From NCBI RefSeq assembly GCF_030818015.1, contig NZ_JAUSZX010000001.1, positions 3,782,001-3,846,000 of the forward strand: a DNA stretch of 64,000 nucleotides, in the 5' to 3' direction. Origin of the DNA: Arthrobacter globiformis (GTDB lineage Bacteria; Actinomycetota; Actinomycetes; Actinomycetales; Micrococcaceae). The notes beneath the pieces were generated by a model. The model did not search any database and was not told the DNA's origin. It worked only from the letters and a program-made list of their open reading frames with translations. Shown here in pieces: positions 57,664-64,000 of the stretch (position 1 is the stretch's first letter; the number at the start of each line of letters is the position of its first letter). Both the position numbers and the translations under genes were made by a program.

Positions 57664-58611
57664 TAGAGAGAAACCCCCCGGCGCTGGATAAGGCGCAGCT
57701 GGATGACGGAGATCAGCAGGGTGATCAGGAAGTAGATGACGGCGTTCGCCATCTGGTAGGAGTAATCCCCGCCGGTGAAGCCGGAGAAGATGCGCATAGC
57801 CACAGACTGAGTTGCCATGCCGGGCCCGCCGCCGGTGAGGCCCACGATGATTTCGTAGGTACCCAGGAAGCCCTTGAAGCCGAGGATCACGTTGATGACG
57901 AGGTACCCGAGGATGAGCGGCAGCGTCAGGCTCGCGAACTGCCGGAAGCTGCCGGCGCCGTCGAGGTCCGCGGCCTCATACACCTCGGACGGGACCGCTC
58001 TGCAGCCCGGCCAGGTAGATGATGGTGGCGCCGGGAGCCGCCTGCCAGACCGTGACCAGCACGATGGCCAGCCAGGCGAGATTCTCGTTGGCCAGGATGC
58101 TCGTGGCCAGGGGCGTCACACCGAAGCGGTCCGCCAGCACGGGCAGGGTGTTGGAGAACAGGTAGTTGAACACGAAGGACACCACCAGGGCGGAGAGCAC
58201 CATGGGGATGAAGAAGACGGTGCGGATGCCGGTGCGCCATTTGATCTTGGCGTTCAGGCCAAGGGCGATTGCGAGGGCCACGATGTTGACCACCACGGTG
58301 GTGGTCAGTGCGAAGACGAACGTGAAGATGTAGGACTGCAGGATGGCCGGGTCCCGGAAGATGTTGACGTAGTTGGACAGTCCGATGAACTTCCAGTCGC
58401 CGTAGCCGGCGTAGTTCGTCAGGCTGAAGAATACGCCCACCAGTGCCGGCAGGGTGATGAAGAAGGCGAACAGCGCCAGGACCGGCACCACCATCCAGTA
58501 GTACGCGGGGTCGATGCGGCCCTTGGCGCGGATGGACCGCAGCGGGGTCTTCGGGGGAACGGTCGAGGCGGCGGGCGGGGCTGCCTGCGCCATCTCTGAG
58601 GTTGTAGTCAT
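57663..58611 (-). pseudogene. Carbohydrate ABC transporter permease (MalF-like), frameshifted
   Basis: Two reading frames together encode one full permease of about 315 aa. The first frame (58611 to about 57994) gives MTTTSEMAQAAPP to IIYLAGLQS. It then shifts into GPVRGV and a stop. The second frame resumes with VPSEVYEAADLDGAGSFRQF, the expected EAA loop continuing directly after LAGLQS. Removing one C:G pair at 57995-57996 (GCGGTCCC to GCGTCCC on the coding strand) restores a perfect family sequence. It is either a true disruption or a sequencing error. AGGAG precedes the ATG. Without it the transporter would be inactive. Confidence 0.9.
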
Positions 58612-58634
58612 GGGGGCTCCTGGATTCGGGCGGG

Positions 58635-59942
58635 TCAGACCGCGGTGCGCTCGGCGACCCGGCGCCATTCGTCGTCGAGGGCGGAAAGGAACTGCTCGCC
58701 GTTCTTGCCGTACACGAAGGACTGGATGTAGTTGTACAGCGGTACCGACGGCGGGAAGTAGGTGGTTGCTCCCTGGTAGTACCGCCCCTCCCGCACGGAG
58801 GCGGCGAGGCCGGTGATCTGGGGATTTTCGACGGCGGGTGCTTCCTTAAGCGGTGAGAACGCCGCGTTTTTCTCGTTGTAGGCGTCCACGACGGAGGGCT
58901 CCAGCAGGTAGCTGACGAACCTGCGTGCCGCGGCCATGTTCGGCGTGTTGCGTGTGATGGACAGGGCCATGTCCACGTTGACCCGGGCCTTGGTGTCCGC
59001 GGGGTTGTTGGTGACGGGCAGCGGGAAACTGCCGAGCCTGACGTCCTTGTTTGCAGCCACCAGTTGGGACAGCGCCCACGGGCCCTGCAGGTACATGGCC
59101 GCCTGGCCCTTGGCGAATGCGGCGTTGCCGTCCGCGTAGTTCTTGCTCGTGGCGCCCTTTTGCGAGAAGGCTGCAAGCTCAAGCATCTTGGGTAGGACCG
59201 GACCGAAGTTGCTGGTGAACGACTCTTTGGCGTCTTCGCTGATGGTGGCACCCTTGGCGGCGAGCTCGGCGAAAAAGTCGGCGACGTCCAGGGAGCCGCC
59301 CGCGAGGTAGTCGAACATCCCCTGGCCGAGGGTCCAGCTGTCCTTGAACGTGCCGTAGATGGGCGTGATGCCGGCGGCCTTGAACTTCTCGCAGGCCGCC
59401 ACGAATTCGTCCCAGGTGGCGGGGACGGACACGCCCCGGGCCTCGAAGATGTCCCGGTTGTAGATGACCCCGGCGGCTGCCAGGGAGAACGGGAGGGCGC
59501 TGGTTTCGTGCCCGTTGTACTGTCCCCAGGAACTGATCAGGTCCTGGACCTTGGGGTCGATGGTGGCTGCCGCTGGATGGTCCGAAAGATCTGCAAACAC
59601 GCCCTTGCGGACGAAGTCGGCGGTGGCCTGGGCGAAGCCGCGGGTCACGACGTCGGGCGGGTCGTTGCGGACCAGGCCCGGAACGAAGTTGCCCTCATTG
59701 AAGTCCTGGATGACGCGGATGTCCGGGTTGAGCGCCTCAAAGTCCTTGATCACCTGGTTGAAGTAGGCCACCACCTCGGGCTTGTTCTGCATGAAGCGCA
59801 GGGTGGTGACGCCGTTCTGGCTGCTGGGCACGGAGCCGCAGCCCCCCAGCGGAAGGACAGCTGCTGCACCTGCAAGGCCGGCCGCCTTGAACAGCGCGCG
59901 CCGGCTGAGCGGAGTCTCGCGGCTGAGCGGGATTGCACTCAC
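58635..59942 (-). CDS. Sugar ABC transporter substrate-binding lipoprotein
   Basis: The product is 435 aa. It begins MSAIPLSRETPLSRRALFKA with an SRRALFKA twin-arginine-like motif, a hydrophobic core, and the lipobox LGGC (LPLGGCGSVPSSQ), so it is a surface lipoprotein. The extracellular solute-binding family 1 fold follows (VTTLRFMQNKPEVVAYFNQV, YNRDIFEARGVSVPATWDEF, QAAMYLQGPWAL). It should deliver an alpha-glucoside to the MalFG-type permeases. The start chosen is GTG at 59942; an in-frame TTG at 60041 would add 33 atypical residues. A short upstream ORF overlaps the GTG. Confidence 0.88.
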   Translation of the reverse strand: MSAIPLSRETPLSRRALFKAAGLAGAAAVLPLGGCGSVPSSQNGVTTLRFMQNKPEVVAYFNQVIKDFEALNPDIRVIQDFNEGNFVPGLVRNDPPDVVTRGFAQATADFVRKGVFADLSDHPAAATIDPKVQDLISSWGQYNGHETSALPFSLAAAGVIYNRDIFEARGVSVPATWDEFVAACEKFKAAGITPIYGTFKDSWTLGQGMFDYLAGGSLDVADFFAELAAKGATISEDAKESFTSNFGPVLPKMLELAAFSQKGATSKNYADGNAAFAKGQAAMYLQGPWALSQLVAANKDVRLGSFPLPVTNNPADTKARVNVDMALSITRNTPNMAAARRFVSYLLEPSVVDAYNEKNAAFSPLKEAPAVENPQITGLAASVREGRYYQGATTYFPPSVPLYNYIQSFVYGKNGEQFLSALDDEWRRVAERTAV

Positions 59943-60025
59943 AGTGCGGAGGCCTGGACGGAGTGCTGGGAGGTGGCGCGGCGTTGCGGATTCCGGAACC
60001 GGCGGTGCTGGGAAGGGCAGTTCAC
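59939..60025 (-). other. Possible 28-codon leader ORF coupled to the binding-protein gene
   Basis: The strong ribosome binding site AAGGAG at about 60031-60036 is followed 5 nt later by a GTG (60025). This opens a 28-codon frame (VNCPSQHRRFRNPQRRATSQ and more) in another phase. Its TGA overlaps the binding-protein GTG as GTGA. No ribosome binding site lies directly before that GTG, so translation may be coupled. This is inferred from spacing only. Confidence 0.3.
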
Positions 60026-60105
60026 AGTTGCTCCTTTGCAAAAGGCTGAGGAAAAAGCTGGAAGGAGAATCCCGTGGCCGGCGGCCGTCCGGCCCACGTG
60101 AGTAC

Positions 60106-60135
60106 TTTATATGGAATCTAAATTTAGTTCCTCAA
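60106..60135 (-). promoter_or_regulatory. Promoter of the sugar operon with ROK-type operator in its spacer
   Basis: On the minus strand TTGAGG (60130-60135) and TATAAA (60106-60111) are spaced by 18 nt. The spacer contains the 10-bp perfect palindrome CTAAATTTAG (60118-60127) inside GGAATCTAAATTTAGTTCC (plus strand). The divergent ROK regulator is the probable ligand-responsive binder and would block the promoter. Confidence 0.65.
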
Positions 60136-60171
60136 GTATTATGTGGGGCAGAGCACAAGGAGGTCAACACC

Positions 60172-61374
60172 ATGTCCGAGATGACGGCGGCCACGCCACA
60201 GCTGCTTCGCCGCGTGAGCGCCGGAGCGGTCCTGGATTTCATGCGCGCCTCGGGCGCGGTGACGGTGACGGAGGTCATCCAAGCCACCGGCCTGACCCGG
60301 GCCACCGCCATTTCAGTATGCGAGGACCTCATGCAGCGCGGGTGGATCACCGAGCTGGAGAACCAGCGCGCCTTTGGCGGCTACCAGAAGGGACGGCCCG
60401 CCCGCCGGTTCGAACTCAACGAGCGGGCAGGCTACGTCCTGGGAATGGACGTGGGGTTCTCAAAAGCGACGGTGGTGGTGTCCGATCTTCGCGGCAAGGC
60501 GCTGGGACGGGCCAGCCAGCCGTTTGAGATCGAGGACATCTCCGCCGAGGAACGCGTTGCTGTCATTGACCGGGCCGCCATGATGGCGCTGCACAGTGTG
60601 GGGGCCTCTCCCGACGCAGTGCTGGCCGTGTGCGCCGGTATGGCGGCTCCGGTGGACCGGAAAGGCAACATCCTCACGGCCCAGCATTTCTGGGGGCTGT
60701 TCGACGTCGGGCTTAAATCCGCGCTGGACAAGCTGCACGGATGGACGGTGCTGCTGGAGAACGACGCCAATCTCGCCGCCCTCGGCGACCGGTGGCGGGG
60801 CGCCGCGGCGGGCGTGGACGACGTGGTCGTGATCCTGGCCAGTGAACGCTTCGGTTCCGGCGTCATCGAAGACGGCCGCCTGCTGCACGGCAGCGGCGGC
60901 GGCGCCGGTGAACTCGCGTACCTGGACCTGGTAGAGGGCGTGGGCGACACCTTCGGCATCGCGACGCTGGCGAGGACCTGGGCTGCGGAGGCGCTTGAGG
61001 GCACCGCCGAGACGTCCCTCCGCGAACACGCCGCCACGGGGGCCGAGGCGGAGCACGTCTTTGCCGCGGCAGCTGCTGGCGACGCGGAGGCACTGAAGAT
61101 CCTTGACCGGCTGGCCGACAGGATGGCCCGGGTCATCGGCTCTGTGGCCACCCTGATCAACCCCGACCTCGTGGTGATCGGCGGGGCCGTGGCCAACTCT
61201 GCCGGGGTCCTGATCGAGCCTATTGCGACCCGGCTCCCGGAATTCACGGCCACCCCGCCGCGGGTGGCGGTCTCGCCGCTGGGCGATTCGATCGTCACCG
61301 TGGGCGCGGTCCGGCGGGCCCTAGACTACGTGGAGGCGAACACCCTGGACCTGGAGCTCAACGTCCCGGCCTAG
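60172..61374 (+). CDS. ROK family transcriptional regulator
   Basis: The product is 400 aa. The N-terminal winged helix reads AVLDFMRASGAVTVTEVIQA then TGLTRATAISVCEDLMQRGW. The ROK fold follows: VLGMDVGFSKATVVVSDLRG (phosphate loop), LENDANLAALGDRW, and VATLINPDLVVIGGAVANS. The Cys-rich zinc motif (CxCGxxGCxE) usual in ROK proteins is absent; GAGELAYLDLVEGVG stands in its place. The ATG has a perfect AAGGAGGT 7 nt upstream. It is divergent from the sugar operon, which it probably represses in the absence of sugar. Confidence 0.9.
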   Translation: MSEMTAATPQLLRRVSAGAVLDFMRASGAVTVTEVIQATGLTRATAISVCEDLMQRGWITELENQRAFGGYQKGRPARRFELNERAGYVLGMDVGFSKATVVVSDLRGKALGRASQPFEIEDISAEERVAVIDRAAMMALHSVGASPDAVLAVCAGMAAPVDRKGNILTAQHFWGLFDVGLKSALDKLHGWTVLLENDANLAALGDRWRGAAAGVDDVVVILASERFGSGVIEDGRLLHGSGGGAGELAYLDLVEGVGDTFGIATLARTWAAEALEGTAETSLREHAATGAEAEHVFAAAAAGDAEALKILDRLADRMARVIGSVATLINPDLVVIGGAVANSAGVLIEPIATRLPEFTATPPRVAVSPLGDSIVTVGAVRRALDYVEANTLDLELNVPA

Positions 61375-61437
61375 CCGCGGCCCTCAGGAGACAGGCGCCC
61401 TCCCGCAGCAGACCCCTCCCGCAGCGACCCACGACGA

Positions 61438-61503
61438 GCGCGAACGTACACTTGGGGCCCCAAAAAGCATGTCCCTTTTGGGGCCCCAAGTGTACGTTCG
61501 CGC
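61438..61503. repeat. Family B inverted repeat, copy 2
   Basis: Perfect 28-bp arms (61438-61465 and 61476-61503) with a 10-nt loop agcatgtccc; the outer part is gcgcgaacgtacacttgggg. It ends 4 nt before the stop of the convergent antiporter gene and lies 63 nt after the ROK gene, so it may serve as a shared terminator. Confidence 0.9.
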
Positions 61504-61507
61504 TGGG

Positions 61508-63079
61508 CTACTCCGGCATGATCATGGTCCGCAGGTCGAGCTGGCGCAGCACCCTGTCCGCCACCTCGGGATCCATGTCCGGTTCGCTGCGGGCTGCGAC
61601 GACCTCCTGCCGCGCGGCGTCCAAGGCGATTGTCTGGACCGTGATGGCCAGCTCCCTGCCCCGCTCACGCTTCTCGGCCAGGCTCTCGTTGCGGAGGCTT
61701 CCGTCCAGCAGTTCGGCATGGAGCCGGGTCATCTTCTCCTTCACCAGCGCCACCTTCTCCGGCGGCAGCTCCTTCACGAGCTCGTTGTCCTTCAGCGCGG
61801 CCACGGCGGCCGCCTGCGCACGGCGGGCCAGGAGCCGCGCTGCATCACGCTCTTCCGTGCCGTCCTGGGACGCCTTCAGGACCTTCATCAGCCACGGCAG
61901 GGTCAGACCCGGCAGCACCAGGGTCGCCAGCAGCACCGCGCAGGCGGTGACGAGTACTTGGTCCCGCGCCGGGAACGGCGTGCCGTCCGCGAGAGTGAGC
62001 GGCAGCGCCAGCGCAAGCGCCAGAGTGGCCAGCCCGCGCATGCCGCACCACGTCAGGATCAGCACCTCCTTGGCGGACGTCGGCTGCAGCAGGTTCGTGC
62101 GGTGGCGGGCGGACAGGGCCAGCAGGCCCAGCCAGCCGAACCGCACGGCGAAGACCAGTACGCAGACCACGGCGGCGGTGCCCGCCATGCCCAGGATGCC
62201 GGCCCCTTCCGCCCGGACCACGTCCTGGATCTCGAGCCCCACGAGCCCAAACGCAAGCCCCGTCACCAGCAGCTCCACCACGTCCCAAAAGGCCGTCCGG
62301 GTCACCCGCTCGGCGGCGTCCTGCGGCCGGGCGTGCCGCTGCATCTCCAGGGCGGTGACCACGACGGCGATCACACCGGAGGCGTGGAATTCCTCCGCGA
62401 GGATGTAGGCGGCAAACGGCACCACCAGCGTCACGGCGCTGCGGGCCACCATGGACGCCACAAGCCGGGTGATCAGCGACGTCAGCCAGCCCATGGCAAT
62501 GCCGACCACGACGGCAAGTGCCGCCCCTACCACGAACTTGAGGACGACGTCGGGCCCTATCCTGGTGCCACCGACAGCGGCGGCAACAGCTGCCTGGAAG
62601 ATGACAATGGCGGCGGCGTCGTTGAAGAGCCCTTCGCTTTGCAGCACCGTGATCAGGCGCCGCGGCATGTGCACGCGGCCGGCAACGGACTCCACCGCAA
62701 CAGGGTCCGGCGGTGCCACCATGGCTCCGAGCGCGATGGCGGCCGGGATGCCGATCCCCGGAATCATGATCCACGCGGCGCCTGCGACAACGGCGGTGGA
62801 GATGACCACCAGGGCCACGGCGAGCATGATGAGCGTGCGCCACCGGACCCGGAAGACGGCCCAGGAGCTCCGCTGCGCGGTGGCGAACAGCAGCGGCGGG
62901 AGGAAGATCGGCAGGATCAGCTCCGGCGGAATCTCGATGTCCGGGAAGCCCGGGATGAACGTCAGCGCCACGGCCAGGAGCAGCATTAGGACCGGATAGG
63001 GCAGCCGCAGCCGGTCCCCGAGGCCCACGGCGACCACGGTGGCGAGCAGGAGGCCGATGATGAGTGCCAGCTGGTCCAT
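61508..63079 (-). CDS. Na+/H+ antiporter, CPA1/NhaP family
   Basis: The product is 523 aa with about 12 transmembrane segments followed by a cytosolic helical tail (about 410-523, LLARRAQAAAVAALKDNELV). Ion-binding motifs ALGAMVAPPDPVAVESVAG and SEGLFNDAAAIVIFQ (the ND pair) are present. It exchanges Na+ or another cation for protons across the membrane, for pH and salt balance. ATG at 63079 follows GGGGAAAGTGGG. It converges with the ROK gene across a family B repeat. Confidence 0.9.
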   Translation of the reverse strand: MDQLALIIGLLLATVVAVGLGDRLRLPYPVLMLLLAVALTFIPGFPDIEIPPELILPIFLPPLLFATAQRSSWAVFRVRWRTLIMLAVALVVISTAVVAGAAWIMIPGIGIPAAIALGAMVAPPDPVAVESVAGRVHMPRRLITVLQSEGLFNDAAAIVIFQAAVAAAVGGTRIGPDVVLKFVVGAALAVVVGIAMGWLTSLITRLVASMVARSAVTLVVPFAAYILAEEFHASGVIAVVVTALEMQRHARPQDAAERVTRTAFWDVVELLVTGLAFGLVGLEIQDVVRAEGAGILGMAGTAAVVCVLVFAVRFGWLGLLALSARHRTNLLQPTSAKEVLILTWCGMRGLATLALALALPLTLADGTPFPARDQVLVTACAVLLATLVLPGLTLPWLMKVLKASQDGTEERDAARLLARRAQAAAVAALKDNELVKELPPEKVALVKEKMTRLHAELLDGSLRNESLAEKRERGRELAITVQTIALDAARQEVVAARSEPDMDPEVADRVLRQLDLRTMIMPE

Positions 63080-63189
63080 GTGCCCACTTTCCCCGAGTGC
63101 GCCACGCCTCGGACGGAGGGCGGCCGTTGCCTTTCAACCCTACCGGGAACACCGCGGCCCTACTCCTGCCCAACGCCGCCCGGACCGGG

Positions 63190-63250
63190 GCGAACGTACA
63201 CTTGCGGCCCTAAACGAACCCTCTTTTTGGGGCCCCAAGTGTACGTTCGC
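63190..63250. repeat. Family B inverted repeat, copy 3
   Basis: Arms of 21 bp (63190-63210 and 63230-63250) differ at one position (outer part gcgaacgtacacttgcggcc). The inner parts of the stem are degraded. It lies between the antiporter and the co-oriented gene at 63288. Confidence 0.85.
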
Positions 63251-63287
63251 GCTGTGCTGTTGTTCTCGTCGGGCTTCGGCTGCAGGG

Positions 63288-63947
63288 CTACTGCAGGCCG
63301 GCCAGCGCGGCCGCCACCGGCTGCGTGCCGTCGCGGAATTCGATGGTCCGGCCGACAGTATCCGGCAGGTCAAGCACCGCGGCGGCAACGATAGCCACGT
63401 TGGCTCGCGAGGTCTGCGTGCCGGAACTGGCGTCTTCGGGGCTCACGTCGATCAGCCCGTTTCCCGGCCCTTCGGTCAGCGACCCCGGACCCAGGATGGT
63501 CCATTCGAGGTTGGTGCCGCGGAGGTACTCGTCGGCGGCGGCCTTGGCCTCGGCGTACGCGTGGAAACTGTGCCCCTCGGGAACCCCGTGGTCCGGGCCC
63601 GCCCCAAAGTAGGACACCATCACATAGCGCCCGACGCCGGCCTCCGCGGCCGCGTCCATGGAACGGATGGCGGCGTCGCGGTCCACCGCATACGTGCGGG
63701 CCGGGTCCCCTCCCCCGGCGCCGGCTGACCAGACCACCGCGTCGTGGTTCCCGAGCGCGGCGGCGACGTCCGCCGTCGTCGACTTTTCAACGTCAAGGAC
63801 CGACGGCGACGCGCCGGTGGCGGCGACATCCGCCGCATGGTCCGGGTTACGGATGAAGGACGTGACGCTGTGCCCCTGTTCCGTGAGGAGGGCGGACAGT
63901 TGCAGGGCCACCTTGCCGTGGCCACCGATGATTGCGATGCGGGTCAT
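63288..63947 (-). CDS. NAD(P)H-binding atypical short-chain dehydrogenase
   Basis: The product is 219 aa. The Rossmann motif is MTRIAIIGGHGKVALQLSAL. It continues SVTSFIRNPDHAADVAATGA, HDAVVWSAGAGGG and VGRYVMVSYFGAG, as in NAD(P)-binding NmrA/atypical SDR proteins (YwnB-type). Tyr-x3-Lys is present as HAYAEAKAAADEYL. The substrate is unknown. ATG at 63947 has CACAAT 6 nt upstream, a weak leaderless signature. The upstream neighbour lies beyond the window edge. Confidence 0.85.
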   Translation of the reverse strand: MTRIAIIGGHGKVALQLSALLTEQGHSVTSFIRNPDHAADVAATGASPSVLDVEKSTTADVAAALGNHDAVVWSAGAGGGDPARTYAVDRDAAIRSMDAAAEAGVGRYVMVSYFGAGPDHGVPEGHSFHAYAEAKAAADEYLRGTNLEWTILGPGSLTEGPGNGLIDVSPEDASSGTQTSRANVAIVAAAVLDLPDTVGRTIEFRDGTQPVAAALAGLQ

Positions 63948-64000
63948 GTCCCCATTGTGTCCCAGGCGCGGTGCCCGCCGCAGGCCGGCACTCCCTCATC

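Noticed and set aside
57663..57983. Separate 106-aa gene starting at MYEAADLDGAG
   Set aside because: It is the C-terminal third of the MalF-like permease after the frameshift, without its own ribosome binding site.
60041..60041. TTG at 60041 as start of the sugar-binding protein
   Set aside because: It would add 33 Pro/Arg-rich residues before the signal peptide, which is atypical for a lipoprotein; the GTG at 59942 gives a normal signal sequence.
61438..61503. Terminal inverted repeats of an insertion sequence
   Set aside because: The arms are only 10 nt apart, no transposase is present and no target duplication is seen; a hairpin element fits better.

Overview
The window is a high-GC actinobacterial chromosome segment, most likely from Arthrobacter, Pseudarthrobacter or a close Micrococcaceae relative. 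Evidence for this is a mycothiol synthase gene (mshD) next to a GlnR-type regulator, ppk next to a Nudix-phosphoglycerate-mutase-type mutT1, actinobacterial RpoB/RpoC, a NusG with a long acidic N-terminal extension, and many start codons preceded by TANNNT at exactly 6 nt. No prophage, insertion sequence, integrase or CRISPR array is visible.

Layout. 1-9 kb: the str and rpo region on the minus strand (rpsL-rpsG-fusA, cut by the window edge, and rpoB-rpoC). 9.3-11.1 kb: a thiolase and a YbaK-type deacylase on the plus strand. 11.1-17.9 kb: minus-strand ribosomal cluster tRNA-Trp-secE-nusG-rplK-rplA, two tandem paralogous double-GNAT genes, then rplJ-rplL behind an L10 leader. 18-26 kb: aspartate aminotransferase, a PspC-fused histidine kinase with its LuxR-type regulator, divergent PspC membrane proteins, phosphofructokinase and an acetyltransferase. 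26-31.6 kb: minus-strand genes for a DHA2 exporter, ankyrin protein, YgfZ, flavodoxin-fold reductase, nitrobindin and small membrane proteins. 31.7-44.5 kb: a long plus-strand run glnR, mshD, ppk, mutT1, a GntR-controlled membrane protein, thyA-folA, a WXG100-type cassette and asd. 44.5-51.4 kb: a repeat array, then minus-strand AlkZ-like protein, murB, an MFS transporter, hadB-hadA, a DUF2797 protein and a CitE-like lyase. 51.7-53.8 kb: a lipoprotein binding protein with a TauD-type dioxygenase. 53.8-61.4 kb: an aldo-keto reductase and an alpha-glucoside-type locus (binding protein, two permeases, GH13 enzyme) with a divergent ROK regulator; the MalF-like permease carries a frameshift. 61.5-64 kb: a Na+/H+ antiporter and an NAD(P)-binding protein.

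The housekeeping part covers translation, transcription, cell-wall precursor and lysine/threonine/methionine synthesis (asd, murB), thymidylate and folate (thyA-folA), polyphosphate (ppk, mutT1), mycothiol (mshD) and nitrogen control (glnR). The accessory parts are sugar uptake, sulfonate or sulfate-ester use, envelope-stress sensing and a possible type VII secretion substrate.

The most noteworthy points are: three families of intergenic repeats, one with covarying hairpin arms; a 32-bp tandem array bracketed by 54-bp direct repeats; a one-base frameshift in a sugar permease; a WXG-headed protein with two linked genes of unknown function; two well-placed operator palindromes; and a consistent leaderless-start signature.
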